Notes: a model not told the origin generated them from the letters alone. Numbered from the stretch's first letter, positions 19,893 through 31,245 are shown. The stretch: DNA of 64,000 nucleotides from Penicillium oxalicum (GCF_001723175.1 NC_064655.1:62001-126000); one strand, 5' to 3'. Program-made: numbers and translations.

Positions 19893-20666
19893 TCAAATAC
19901 TTGAAGCTCTTGATACCCATTTCTCCGCCACTAGGACGCCGAATTCCAACAAGGCTCTGCCCTCTGTTGACGTCAAGCCATTCTGTATGTTGTCCGGGAG
20001 GAGCCCAACAAGAAGAGGAGCTGCACGTAACCATTTTTGGTATTTAGGGTGGCCCCGCGTCACAATAAAAAGTTCTGAGTTGCGAAATCTCTCTGCAAGA
20101 GAGGTTCCACTTCCACGCTGATGCTGTAGCATGTGTCGAATGACGTGCTGAGCGAGTCTTCGCGTCCCGCCCAATATGCGAGACCCTGCTTTGTTGGCGT
20201 GGTGACCCTTAGTCTGCACCTTGAATGCCTTTGGCACGAGTTTGTTCATGGCCCCTTTCAGGATTCGATGGCTTCTATGCTCGGCAACCAAATTCCTCCT
20301 CGAAGCGGGGATGTTTGGTGACGGGTCTCCCGAAGCGGTGTTGTGTTGTCCTAACCCTGAACTCAGTGCTAAGATCGCTTTGGGTGTCAACCTTGGCCGG
20401 CTCTCAATGGTCTGGCTCGTCGTGAGAGGGCAAATAACTGCTGGCAAGGGGTCCAATGATGCTTTTGCACTGACGATACCAGTATCCTTTGCCAGCAGAA
20501 GGGCCTTGTCAGGAGAAGGGAATAGTCTCATGTGTTTGGTGGACCTTTCATTGATATCCTCGATGCACTGTCCAGATAATAGGCCTGATTCTTCGTTCTC
20601 TGAACGGGCAAGCCCAGATATATCTGCCGAACAGTTCGGCCCCCCCGCACACAAGGGAAGCTCCAT
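19893..20666 (-). CDS. hypothetical basic protein
   Basis: From ATG 20666 the reverse frame is open for 257 codons (MELPLCAGGPNCSADISG). The middle third is rich in Lys, Arg and Gly (HRILKGAMNKL, SRILGGTRRLAQHVIRHML) and the end is more hydrophobic (LRAAPLLVGLLP). A neighbouring frame (19777-20034, ending SKDKYSTVEFLL-like) may be a 3' exon. The opposite strand also carries a 156-codon ORF (20221-20691), which I regard as the shadow because it is Cys/Leu-rich without structure. No domain recognised. Confidence 0.42.
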   Translation of the reverse strand: MELPLCAGGPNCSADISGLARSENEESGLLSGQCIEDINERSTKHMRLFPSPDKALLLAKDTGIVSAKASLDPLPAVICPLTTSQTIESRPRLTPKAILALSSGLGQHNTASGDPSPNIPASRRNLVAEHRSHRILKGAMNKLVPKAFKVQTKGHHANKAGSRILGGTRRLAQHVIRHMLQHQRGSGTSLAERFRNSELFIVTRGHPKYQKWLRAAPLLVGLLPDNIQNGLTSTEGRALLEFGVLVAEKWVSRASSI

Positions 20667-21124
20667 GCTACCCAGTTTTTGGATCAATTAGGTACGCAGT
20701 GAAATCCTCATAAGGCTGCAGTCGGGCAAGCAAGGATATTAAATGCTCTTGTGGAGGTAATGAGTGTTGAATCCTAGATAAAGTCGCCAGTCATCTAGTG
20801 CACACGTATCAAGTAGCTGTGACAAAAGTTTTCAGTCGTGGTCAAGTAGAAATAGCCGGAAGATGAGGCAGAAATAAGCTGAGACAAGGGTACACTTTAA
20901 CCGCACTGTACTATCTCACTCGGTGGTCTAAATAAAGTGTTGGATTTCTGTGGGATCGAGCGGTGATGGGCTATTAGGTGGTGTGCGTGAGCTTTATTGC
21001 GTTTACGTTTTGCGGATTTATTAACATGCGACCCCAGACAAGAAAAATTAACATAATAACTCCACCTTGCCACAATTTTTTGAGGTCTTGGTAGGAGAGA
21101 TTGAATCACGCCATAGTCCGGCTC
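20667..21124. other. intergenic
   Basis: Upstream of the basic hypothetical gene and downstream of the Ser/Thr-rich gene. No feature supported. Confidence 0.4.
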
Positions 21125-22288
21125 TTAACTATCGATTGAGAACCGCGATATTTCTTTTTCGCTTCGATAGTAAGTTGAGTTAGACTCCTCCTCGTGCGAT
21201 TTAACTTCATTCGAAGCAGTAGATCGCGTCTTATCCTGAAACTTCACAAAATACGCATAAATAAAGGGCTGTAGAATATATACTATGGCAAAGAGGAAAC
21301 CTGCACCCGATACTGCGCCTAAAGCTGCTCCTAGAGACTTTCCTGGTATCGTTTGCGATGCGCGGGTATTACACATGGTGGGATCATATCCCGCCGGGCT
21401 GGAAGGGTTTGCGGTCTGTGACACAGTCTCCGTCCCGCCGACGTCGGGAACTTCCATCCCAGTAGCTGTCTCTGTTGTTATGAGGCTTGAAGAGACTGAA
21501 TTGATCCACGAGTTGGGCATGCTTGTTGTTTCTGTTCCGGGGTGCCCAGGCACTTTGATCAGAGACGAACCTGTGGAGGGGGTGAGATGAAGGTGGGAAT
21601 GTGATGGATCGCGCATCGTATCGTACACTGCAGATGTGAAATGCCTCGCACTAGTTTCCGAGGGAAGATCCGTCATTACTGTGGGTCGAATCGTCGTGTC
21701 CATATATGGGGGTAGCAGAGTATCTGCACTGGTATAGGTGCTAATGATGCCGAGTAATGTGTCATTTGCCGTGTCATTCTTCGTTTCATAATCTAACATG
21801 GAAGCGGCAGACGTTTCCCACGGTGATATGCCGTCGCTAAGACTCTGACCGCTTTGTCCATCTATCTCAATAGCTGTCGATGCTGAAAGAGAACTGTTGA
21901 CTGTAGAGACAGACGTTGTCGAAAAGTAATTGGACACAGTGTCTGTCGCTTCCTGGTCAATGTCTCCGAAGAGAAATGAGCTGCGGCCTGACGGCTCATT
22001 TGTTTTGTCGGAAGGCAAGGGGCTCTGGGATGTCGTTATGCTAATAAGAGCTGCAAGCTGGGAGACTCTTGATCCGATTGATGATTGTGGGGTCTCTTCT
22101 GGGCCGCGAGACGAACGAGATCCTTCTTGCAGGTGGTATCTTGAGAAAAGGAGATTAGTATAACAATGTCCCTTCTTGCCTGTCTCGAGAGAGCAACTGA
22201 CCGAGTCCGGGAAACTTGCAATGAGATAACCGATTTTGAATCCAGATACATGCTGCACTTGTCCAAAGGAAACATGTGCTGACCTCAC
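21125..22288 (-). CDS. Ser/Thr-rich single-pass membrane protein, 5' end unresolved
   Basis: The reverse frame is open for about 387 codons. After a short Cys-containing N-terminal part (SVSCSLETGKKGHC) it becomes a long Ser/Thr-rich region (for example SNYFSTTSVSTVNSSLSAS) of about 230 residues. One membrane span follows (GAALGAVSGAGFLFAIVYIL), then a charged tail of about 45 residues ending KEISRFSIDS. This is the plan of wall-stress-sensor-like or mucin-like fungal surface proteins, although no WSC domain is visible. No ATG exists in this frame near the 5' end. A TATA box (TATAAAG, 22308-22314) and an ATG at 22275 in another frame suggest a first exon whose splice I could not fix. Confidence 0.62.
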   Translation of the reverse strand: MRSAHVSFGQVQHVSGFKIGYLIASFPDSVSCSLETGKKGHCYTNLLFSRYHLQEGSRSSRGPEETPQSSIGSRVSQLAALISITTSQSPLPSDKTNEPSGRSSFLFGDIDQEATDTVSNYFSTTSVSTVNSSLSASTAIEIDGQSGQSLSDGISPWETSAASMLDYETKNDTANDTLLGIISTYTSADTLLPPYMDTTIRPTVMTDLPSETSARHFTSAVYDTMRDPSHSHLHLTPSTGSSLIKVPGHPGTETTSMPNSWINSVSSSLITTETATGMEVPDVGGTETVSQTANPSSPAGYDPTMCNTRASQTIPGKSLGAALGAVSGAGFLFAIVYILQPFIYAYFVKFQDKTRSTASNEVKSHEEESNSTYYRSEKEISRFSIDS

Positions 22289-22692
22289 CAGTCCTCTCAG
22301 TGGGGCTCTTTATAGTCGATGTACATAACACGCGTAGAATACTCATCCTAGCAGCTAAGGAACAGGTTGGAATATGATGCAGCGCTATATTATCACGTCA
22401 AGATTATTGCATGCTTCTCACAGCTGCGAATGCCGTATTGAAAAATTATTCACGAGAAATCGAAGGATATCAAAGTTGAGGGCGGTCGACCCGCTTTACC
22501 GCGGGGTTGTCGGTGGATGGGCCAACACTGCTTTCAAGTGTCTGTCGAAGCAGAGGTGGATATGGTCTTCGCCAACCGATTCTGGATACAGTACTCCAGC
22601 TGTATAGTCCAGTTGCCGCCATTTCGTATAAAGTCATGAGAGAATCAGCATTCAAGCAGTGCAGTTGGGATTTCGGCTCCGACCGGAACCCC
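22289..22692. promoter_or_regulatory. divergent intergenic/promoter region
   Basis: About 400 bp separate the reverse Ser/Thr-rich gene from the forward MADS-like gene. TATAAAG at 22308-22314 (reverse) serves the left gene; no clear TATA was found for the right one. Confidence 0.45.
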
Positions 22693-23104
22693 ATGGCTTC
22701 CAAATCCAGTCGTGTGCAGAAAGAGCAGCTTCGCAAGCGGCGCAATAATCTTCTGCGACGCCACAATGACTTCTGGCGCCTATATTCGATCAAGAGCTGG
22801 TTGATTATGGAGGCGCCCGACGGTCGGGTCTTCACTTACCATTCTCATCCCGATTTGCCCGCTCCCACTCCGCAGGAAATGGTAAGGCATATCATAAACT
22901 CCAAAACATGCCAGACTGACAGTCAGGTATTGCCCACAGAGCGAAAGAGACCAGCCTCCTGTCCACAGAACGCCGTTGGATTTCCTCGATGAAGCGGAAG
23001 AGCCAGACGAAGAGCCGCGCAACATACCCGCTTCAGAATCCAGCGATGCTATCTGGAGCGCCATATTCTTGTATCTGAATCGCCGTTTCCAAATGGTCAT
23101 GTAG
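22693..23104 (+). CDS. short MADS-box-like protein
   Basis: Two exons (22693-22881, 22940-23104) with a 58 nt intron (GTAAGG...CCCACAG) give 117 residues. The first exon encodes QLRKRRNNLLRRHNDFWRLY, then IKSWLIMEAPDGRVFTYHSH. This is the arrangement of a MADS (SRF-type) domain: basic K/R-rich helix, then a strand pair with a D-G-R/K turn. The second exon is acidic (LDEAEEPDEEPRN) and ends ...FQMVM. Full MADS proteins are longer and better conserved; many filamentous ascomycetes carry short divergent versions like this. Sequence-specific DNA binding is likely but not shown. The reverse ORF across it is a shadow. Confidence 0.66.
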
Positions 23105-24638
23105 AAATTGATTCAGTTATCTCGGAATTAAATGATCCGTTCCGAATATTGTATAGTGCTTAGCAGATGCCGGGGGTGTTTCCAGGATTGAATCTCATTA
23201 TTGGTCCAACATTGGCATGCGGTCAGCAGTGTAACCGCCAAAGTGTACATAAAGTTAGGTCAACTCGTTTCGCCCTTTGGATATCACAGGACTCGTCTTA
23301 TAACCCTTTTGAGGGAATCCCGAAATGTCTTATAGGCAAGATATTGTGTGGGTGGCATACGGGAAATGTTAGAGTGCTTCCGTAATTAGTGACGCTGCCT
23401 ATTCTTACATTTTTTCCCTTACCACTAATGCCAAGACCTACTAGGATAGAGGTAGATCGGTTCCGGCATATAAATAATCCCCTGTTGTCTTTCATCCCAT
23501 GAATGTAAGAACCATCTATGGAAACTAGATCTTTCCAATGGGTATGTATGTAGGTTAAACAGAGTGCTGGACGGGGTCTTAACGATCTAGCTAAGTGGCC
23601 CTTTGCCTATGATCCCTATGTCTAACAGGTAGTATAACTAGAGGCTTAATATACTGGAGCATTCAGACTTAGCATACAATGCTCTGGTTATACAGCAGCT
23701 CGGGGCCCTTTGGTCAAAATGAACCTGTTTGCTACACCCGCCCTTTTCTGTTTTGTGCCACCCACTTGGGATGACTAACATGCAAAAATATGGAATTGGA
23801 AGAGGCGTGGATAGAATGCGACAGGTTCGGCCAGGCTTATTGGTGGTATCCTGCCGTACCTTCGCCTAGGCTTTCTTCTTGTCCCTGCTCATTCGAACGG
23901 AGGAGCGAGTAGTACTGGTGGCATATTCGTAAGGAATCTAAAACCAATCAAGTCCAATGGATTGTGAAGCTCGAACCTACTGAATCCAATCCAGCATTAC
24001 GAGGTTTCAATAATCTATGAAACGGTGAGCCCGAGGATGCCGGATACGCACCCGTTGGTGGGCTGTGAGATGCGGCGCATGCTCTGAATCTCATTAGTAT
24101 GTACTCCATCCCAAATGTGGAGTGGCTAACCTGGCACTCTGAGTGTGCGGTGAGCATCTTTCGGTGATTGCATCTGTTTACCATCAATAGGAATGCCCAG
24201 ACTGGCCGGGAACGCTCTAACAGAGTAGGAAGCAATGTTCCGATCTCCTGGAGGCCGGATAGCCAGACCAGCACACTAGTGACGATTAGCAAGCTTTATC
24301 ACCACGCTAGGGAGCGATTTCATACGACAATCACCATCATCATTAGCCAGATCCAGGTAGACCCTTGACTCATGGTAGATATGGTAGATTGCCGACCGGG
24401 CAAAATAAACGGGGCTCTCTGTGTCAGCGTAGCGCTGTTTAAGTACCGGAGAAATACAAATATTAATACATGCCTTGGCCTGCCGGGAACCGCAGGAACT
24501 TGATGGCTTTCCATTTACACTCAATAGAAGCCAGGTATCGTCACTCGTTAGCTGAGACTCACCGTACTGCCTAGTTTATTCGACACTCCTAGGCCATAGA
24601 GAATCCCTTCAAATCTTCCCTATCCTGTATAAAGATTT
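23105..24638. other. long intergenic region
   Basis: 1.5 kb with only short unconvincing frames. I checked the reverse frame 23948-24292 and found no domain or splice support. Confidence 0.45.
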
Positions 24639-24908
24639 ATGCACAAGAAGAGCTATTTTTGCAGGGAGGGAGAGCGGAATCTGCACAGCGATCAAGAAAT
24701 TGAGGCTTTCATCTCACGTATTCACCATGCTACTGTGCACGAGCTTCAGAACCACTCGGCTCTCGGCTCTCAGTCGAAAGTTGCGGTTTTTGACCAAATC
24801 CGCACAGCTTACTGCAGTGAACTATTAGGCAGGTCTATTGTAAGATGTTTCGATGTTTCTTTCAATTTACTAGCCAGGATGGACAATCACCTTCGGGAAC
24901 TTGGGTAG
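24639..24908 (+). CDS. small hypothetical protein
   Basis: ATG 24639 opens 89 codons with a charged, mostly helical sequence (EIEAFISRIHHATVHELQN). No domain and no known neighbour relation; it may be an exon of a larger gene or chance. Confidence 0.33.
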   Translation: MHKKSYFCREGERNLHSDQEIEAFISRIHHATVHELQNHSALGSQSKVAVFDQIRTAYCSELLGRSIVRCFDVSFNLLARMDNHLRELG

Positions 24909-25219
24909 AAAAACGCAAATTATTTACAGACCTGTCATTCTTAGCACATGAATAAGTCTAAATCAAGGCTTTCGGTGACCGTGAGAAGAGTAATATTACA
25001 TAAGGTAAAGACTTATGCCTCCGTGTTCAAACATTTCCTTAGGTGGAGCTATGACTAGACACTGAAAACCGTAGATTTGAATATCAAGAAGATCTACAAA
25101 GGCAAGCTTTAGATGCCGAAGTATAACTAAACCCACGGGTGGAGTAATAACGAATCTGGTCAGTTTAATCTGAAGTCAACTAGGATGTCGTCCCTGTCTA
25201 ACATTCCACACATGCACAT
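24909..25219. other. intergenic
   Basis: No supported feature. Confidence 0.35.
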
Positions 25220-25738
25220 CTAAAGCCACCGTTCCGCCGGCCTCCAGATCCGCGAGATGCTCCATTGTCGCTTCCATTCCTGCTCCGCTTGGGCATCTCG
25301 CACGCGCGATTTATCCAGAGCAGCGCGGAGTCGAACAATGATTTCTCGAATGCTGCTCTGGCCAAGTCCACTAGCCCCTAGCTCGAGCATATGCGCTACG
25401 GCCAATACATCAGATAAGAGCTCGCCTAGGTTTTCAAAGCATGAGCGGTAAAACTGATTCTCGGTCTCCTGCTGATCTCGCTGGCGCAGCTTCTCGGCCT
25501 TCAGCTCTGCGAGTGAGAGCGGATTTCTGGCTTTGGTATTCTGCATCCGCGTGCGAGTCGTCTCTAGAGCCATTGTAGATCCGTTCGCCACTGCAATCTG
25601 GTGGTCCAGCGAATTAATCTCCGGGAGGTCATGGCGTATCGGAAGAATGATTGGAATCAGATCCCATGTGAGCGCACGCTTTGGAACGTCAGGTGGCCGA
25701 CTGTATATACTCGAGGCATCGTCAGCGCTACTATTCAT
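25220..25738 (-). CDS. coiled-coil hypothetical protein
   Basis: From ATG 25738 a single frame gives 172 residues. Residues 1-60 are a Ser/Pro-containing, probably flexible region. Residues 70-172 are helical with heptad-like runs (LAELKAEKLRQRDQQETEN, LGELLSDVLAVAHMLE, REIIVRLRAALDKSR) and a basic, Trp-containing end (WKRQWSISRIW). It resembles the other small coiled-coil genes of the window in size and layout. Function unknown; dimerisation through the coil is the only thing the sequence suggests. Confidence 0.58.
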   Translation of the reverse strand: MNSSADDASSIYSRPPDVPKRALTWDLIPIILPIRHDLPEINSLDHQIAVANGSTMALETTRTRMQNTKARNPLSLAELKAEKLRQRDQQETENQFYRSCFENLGELLSDVLAVAHMLELGASGLGQSSIREIIVRLRAALDKSRVRDAQAEQEWKRQWSISRIWRPAERWL

Positions 25739-26444
25739 GGTCGCAGTTCCAGTCACAATATATTATAGACGGCGTCGCGGATGCCATCCTAGGTTAATAT
25801 AGTGCGCAACCCGACGGCTTATTTGTATTTATTCCTTTAGGGCGACTCGAGCGGCTTCGCCACCATGAAACCATGCAGCCACGAGTCAGAAAGGCACTAT
25901 TACCAGAAGTTGAGGCCCACCCACGTCCACACAAAAAGAGACCCGGCCAATTTTTACACCTACATTACCATCCGGCCCGGACTAGATTCTGGTCCAAATC
26001 AACTGTAAAATACTCAAGGGGTATCTCGAAACCAGCTTACCCGTGAATGTACACGTTTTATATCTCTGCCTGTGATCAGAATGGCTCTGTCCTTAACTCG
26101 GCTAAGTTATAAACATACAAGTCATGAGTGGAAGCAATGCTTCGTCTTAATAAGGGTGGGGCAGGTTTCGAGTACGAAAAAGAAACCGTTCGTGGCAAAG
26201 GAAGACTTTCCCTGTAAATGTGGCTTTCCCATATCTAGACAAGTTTTCTCGGACGGTAGTAGCTCAGTACGTTCAATTAATCTAGAGGCATGAGCAATTT
26301 CGATTGAGCGCCGTCCTCATAATTTTCGGGGTAGAATGCCTAAGAAATTGTCCAGACTTGTTCGCCTTTGAGCACAAATCAAAAAAGGCAAGGCTTCGCT
26401 CAGTGTCAGTCGCTCATCAACTCCCCTTCGACCAGCGAAGCCAA
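25739..26444. other. intergenic
   Basis: Includes the 3' flank of the patatin gene. The short plus-strand frames at 26072-26293 and 26304-26612 overlap antisense to its last exon or lack character. Confidence 0.4.
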
Positions 26445-29400
26445 TCACAAGCGACGCTTTTTTTGTTCAAATTTTGGTTTAGAAAAACTAATGGATCTCT
26501 TCTTCCCATTGAAACAGTAACAGCTTCGCCTAGGAGGCCAAGAAGCACTGAGATGGTCGACACGGCCGAAAGGAGCATATACCTGCTGCTCCTGGGTGAT
26601 CTGTTGAACTGATTTGGGGAACCCGCCAATCCGTTGGTGCGAGCTGCCGCTAGACAATTCAATACAAAACTCTTCCGCGAGGCTGTTCACGGTAAACGTA
26701 ACCTTCTTACGGTAATACCCACAGATGCCACACCCGTCATTCTCGGCCACACGGCCGAGGTTATGGCACGATGAAATGCGCAAAGTGGCATCAGGGAATT
26801 CCTTTCCAACGCACCGTAAGATTGTTTGAACTTGCCTTCTTGCGCAGAGGATAGACCCGCGACAGTGAAAGATCCCTCTTTTGTGGATAGGAATTTCGTC
26901 TAATTCAAAGAAGAAGGTGGTGGCTAAGAGCGCGCGGACGAGCTCATCCGCCACGGTGAACGGCAACCCGGACATCTCGGTCAAGCTGTCCACATCATCG
27001 AGGCGTGGGACTTGTCCACATAGCGCATGGTCCAGGCGGAAGACATCGGGCTGGTTGTACTCAGTAAGGTAGTTGAGAGCTTCATGGAAGCCTTGATGGC
27101 CGTCCATGCAGGGCGAAAAGATCGTTGCTCGAATCATGCGCGACAGAGCGCCTTCCATGAACACACCGGGTGTGCCCTGCACATGCTCGTGAGGATCAGA
27201 GGCATACCCTGTTCCCACTGAGAGGGCCAGGTCCGGTTTTTTGGTTGAGGGCCAGATGATCGTCGATTCTTTCAGAGCAATAGCGAGGGGATTGTTTGCC
27301 CGAACACCGCCGTCTTGCAGGGTGCCAAGGCCAGGAAGGGACTTAGTTCGGAAGAAACTGTAATCCGTCAGCACGTACTTCCACCAAGAGGCCCAAAATT
27401 CAGTCAAAGCAGTACGCACAAGGGGGCCGCAACGCTGCACTGCGCTCTAATCCAATGTTAGCTGAGCTATGGACCACGTCCTATCCGGTGAGAGCGGCAG
27501 CTACTCACACATCTACAAGAGGTGGATTCTCTGATTCGGATTGAGGAATAAAGAAGATATATGCCGCGTCAGCTTGCCGTTGGCCTAGGCCACGATAGTT
27601 GGCCAGGACGCAAGCCTTCCCGTCTGACGTCCGGCTCGCGACCACGGCCACCCGGCAACCGGCAAAATTTGCAGTCGGAACGTCGAAAATACAGCGATTT
27701 GGATCAACGGCTTTCTGAAGAACGGACTCTAGTTCAGAACTGTTATACCAACCGCCTCTTAGTATCTGCAGCGTCCATCTGATGATACTGATCCCGCGGA
27801 GAAGGGGAGCTGTCGTGGAGGAAGGACGGAAGATCATTCGAGCAAAGCTGGGGAATTTGGCGAAGCTTTCTTCCACGGAAGCATTATTAAGAAACAGATC
27901 TATAGCTGATAGTGCACCTGTCTGTTTGTCAGTTTATATCCACTGGCGTGAGGGGGGCTATCAAAAGCTCGCAAACAAAATCTACACACCAACGCTGGTG
28001 CCGTTGCAGTAATCCGGGACCTCCGTAATCGACATTCCTTCCAGTCGATTTTCAATTGCTCGCAAGAGACCTAGCTGGATCAAGCCACGAACCCCTCCGC
28101 CGTCTAGACTGAAGATGACGGGCCCTTTAGTGGGCGGAAGACGGCGAATCGTCAGCATAAATCTATCCCCGCAGATAGGACACCGAGAGAGATCGGTATG
28201 ATATTCCGCGGAAGAACTCTTTATGCCGAATATCACGACACAATTATCGCAGATTGTGTGTCTACATGGCATTACATGTTCTGATCGCCGGCACATGCAG
28301 AGAAAGCAAACTTTCGTGGATCGGAGTCCGGCCCATTGTCGATAAAAATCCCTCAAGCGCTTCCGTCGTGCAGCGGCGGCGGTGGTAATTGGAGTCAGGC
28401 CAGCAAATGCGTGAATGAACTGATAAAGGACACTTTTGCAATCCACATACAGATGGGTGGCCGAGCTCTCATGACATGACTCCCGATAGAGAGCGTTGAA
28501 CACTAACTCCGGGTGGAAAGCTATCCAGTGTGTCAGCGTTCAGCGGGAATGGGCTGCGGATTAGGGCCTTACGATGCATCTCGGGGGGGTAGGCATCCAT
28601 TAACAATGCAGAGGCGATGAACTCGGCTGCCTGACTTGCTGAGCAGGCGACATCTCGCGCCTGGCTTAAGAACTCACCAAGACACTCTCCGATGGCTGTG
28701 TTTGGCGCTCGACCTGCCCTCGCAAACAACAGACAGTCAAGAACGGGAGGACACCCGCCTTGTGCATGATTGTACAGTCGCAGTGTTTCATGCCAGAGCG
28801 CCTGGAGGTGAATGGCTGAGAACTCTAAGCTGTCGGTCTTCTGTGCTTTCTTGACAACCTGAACCTCGTCCAAGAGCAGAAGCCGTAACGGCTCAAAAGC
28901 TACCGCATCTGACAGACCCTCGCGGCTTCGAAGGTCTAGCATGCTCACGTGAGGGTGGGAGAACTGAAGACAGGTTTGCGGGATGGCTTCGTTCGCGCCA
29001 TTGGGGTCCTGGGTCAAGACAATCACCACACGCATCAACTGTGGTACACGTCGGCCGCCCACCGTTAACGCTGGGGGCGGCTGATCAAGCAAACTGCGAG
29101 CTCGCTGGATCTCACTCCCAGAACTCACAAACAGACAGAGGATGTGGGTCCAAGGGAAGATGCAGTTTGTGATAATGTCCTGTTGGGCCTCGGCGAGAGT
29201 GCGAGTGTTTTGCCCTCTAGGCAAGGCATATCTTTGAAAGTCTGCAGCACAGCCTTTGAGCCACGCTGTGTCGCCTAAGCCATGCAGACTAAAGGGGTTA
29301 CTCTCGAGTAGAATTGTCGGCGCTGCCGTGTGTGCTGTGGAAGTACTGATGTGTAGCCGGACAAGGCCAGATGGCCCTCTGCGCGTGACGTTGTTCCGAG

Positions 29401-29569
29401 GAAATAGACCTCGGAGAGCATGCATACGCATGCCATTGCCAGCAAAATAGATGACGGATGGATATTGCTCTTGCGGGTAACTCATTTCTTGAACGATGGC
29501 ATCAAACCGGCCCGTGTCCACCAGGGACCGCTCTCCGGCACCAGCAACTAGGTCCAGCCAAGCTGCCAT
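26445..29569 (-). CDS. zinc-cluster/patatin-like phospholipase protein
   Basis: Four exons (28573-29569, 27990-28502, 27509-27917, 26445-27444) join in phase to give 972 residues. Introns are 69, 72, 64 nt with donors GTAAGG, GTGTGT and GTGAGT. Residues 1-390 have no domain I recognise (SVIYFAGNGMRMHALRG near the start). Residues 398-443 form a RING-like zinc cluster (CFLCMC, CRHTICDNC, CPICG). The patatin domain follows, with the oxyanion loop DGGGVRG at about 466-472, the nucleophile elbow GTSVG at about 500-504 (split by intron 2) and the dyad Asp in DGG at about 684-686. All catalytic elements are present, so lipid acyl hydrolase activity is likely. A late GRVDH block also fits fungal patatin-like proteins. 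It may act as an effector lipase in cell death or defence, which is inference. Confidence 0.85.
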
Positions 29570-29635
29570 TGGGTCCGGTGGGCGACTTCTCTAATACAGA
29601 GAGCGACAGGTTGGGACGTGCTTTGGCTTCTAGCA

Positions 29636-29643
29636 TTTATATA
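29636..29643 (-). promoter_or_regulatory. TATA box of the patatin-like gene
   Basis: TATATAAA on the reverse strand lies about 70 bp upstream of the ATG at 29569. Confidence 0.45.
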
Positions 29644-29970
29644 ATCCCCTAGGGGAGGTGAGACGGTAATATCCTCGACGACCCGCACACCGCACCAGCC
29701 ACTACCGGCAAGACTAATTGAGGTCACTAGCCGCAGTTTGTGATGTATGATGCAAAGCCGAGTCCAGATGTGCGGAACTGATATCTGTGGCCCTCATGTT
29801 TATGCGCCTCGAAATTTGCAAAGGATAAGCCGGATAGGTCTTTGAGCATAATCAATTTCATTGTACTATAAGGACAGCCTGCAGGGCATGTAAACATAAG
29901 AAGAACTCTGTCATTCATGGGCTCTCGCAGAGAAGGACTTTAACGTCAGCTGTCCTTGCCCGAAAACACC

Positions 29971-30684
29971 ATGCAAGCCATGGCCTCCAGTCATGAGTCT
30001 AGCTCGCCCAGCCTCTCACGACGACGGACCGAGCCGCCAAAGGAAGAAACGCGGGATGATATGAGTATAGTTGAAAGATCTAACACCGTTAACAGCGCCC
30101 AAGATACAGAGTACGTGAAAATGCTCAAGGACGAGGCCCAAATGGAAACTGGATACAATATTAGAGTTAGCGCGGCGAACTGGGCTTTACTGGCGGGGTA
30201 TCTCGTCGTACCAGGCACCTTCGCGTCATTACAAAAATCGAGTCAGGTTGAAGACGCCCTAAGCAACAACAAGGCAGGCCAGGTCGTGATGCATACCATA
30301 CAAAATCCGCCTTTGCTCGCTATTGCCTGCTTGTTTTTTGTAGGTGCAATCACAGCAATGTACTTCTTGATACGAGTTCGCAAAATTCGAAACTGCTATA
30401 CGTGGCTCATCAACAAACTTTTTATGTAAGTGGTCCAGCGATGCAACATAACGGAACCAGCGATGCTCACCACAAAAAGGCCAGCTATGCTTAATGCGGC
30501 GGCAGGGCTGCTCACTACCCTTATTAACGTCTATACGTCCCGTGGCGGTCACTGGTCTGTGATGTCAATTATCACAACAGTAATCACCGGTCTTACATTT
30601 TGCGTTTTCTTTGCCTTGCTGATATTTTACAAGTTCTTCAAGCTGCGAGGTGTCCTTCAGGAGGATAAGAATGGAATAAGATAG
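29971..30684 (+). CDS. four-TM membrane protein of unknown family
   Basis: Two exons (29971-30425, 30480-30684) with a 54 nt intron (GTAAGT...AAAAAG) give 219 residues. The N-terminal 65 residues are soluble, Ser- and charge-rich. Membrane segments follow at about residues 78-95 (NWALLAGYLVVPGTFASL), 115-137 (LLAIACLFFVGAITAMYFLI), 153-170 (MLNAAAGLLTTLINVY) and 178-203 (IITTVITGLTFCVFFALLIF), then a short charged tail. Proteins of this plan are widespread and uncharacterised in filamentous ascomycetes. It diverges from the patatin gene with about 400 bp between the starts. Role unknown. Confidence 0.68.
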
Positions 30685-30931
30685 AGTGACTTTATAGAGG
30701 AGGCTTCTAACAAATCACTGAGACTAGATGGTCTTGCGGAGCAACGAGCAACGAGCAACACACATTTATAGTCTGTGGACACGAATTGCTCGGGACCGCA
30801 TGCCCTTCAATTTAGTGTATCACTGAATTCATTGAAGAAAAGATCAGTATCCGTAAACCTGGGGAAATCCATCACGTTGCTCCCGTCGGAATCTAGCGTT
30901 CATACAAAATCCGGACGGAGACACGTCCGGC

Positions 30932-31245
30932 TCATTCTTTGAGTCGGCTGTTTGCCCGGTATTTTGTCGGTGTCAGTTTGCTGCAGACTTGGCAGGTTTG
31001 GGGATATTCTGTAGCTTCTTTGTAGATTCAAAAGTTCTTATCAGTTTTCTCTCGTCGTTTCCGAACTAGTGAAGACTCCTACCTAGATGTTCAGGGTCTT
31101 TCGGCGCTTCAAATTGAAATGCCGGTTCCAGTGCGTTGCTATTCGGTGCGAATTCCATTCCCGAACTGGGATAATAGTCTCCAAGCCAGAGAGCAAATTG
31201 CAATGCTCTGGTAAGCTCTCTGGCATGAGAAAACTGAGCTTCCAT
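30932..31245 (-). CDS. small two-exon protein with a zinc-finger-like end
   Basis: Exons 31083-31245 and 30932-31008 with a 74 nt intron (GTAGGA...CTACAG) join in phase to give 79 residues. The first exon is MEAQFSHARELTRALQFALW, Pro- and Asn-containing after that. The second carries YPQTCQVCSKLTPTKYRAN then SRLKE and a stop. CxxC followed by a K/R-rich helix looks like the first half of a C2H2 finger whose His residues are lost. It could be a truncated zinc-finger gene. Moderate to low confidence, resting on phase and splice quality. Confidence 0.4.

Noticed and set aside
20221..20691. Forward 156-codon ORF
   Set aside because: Lies opposite a longer reverse frame and is Cys/Leu-rich without structure; neither is certain, but the reverse frame is the better candidate.
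22470..23100. Reverse ORFs of 106 and 121 codons opposite the MADS-like gene
   Set aside because: The forward strand gives a spliced protein with a recognisable MADS-like domain; the reverse frames have no domain and no splice logic.
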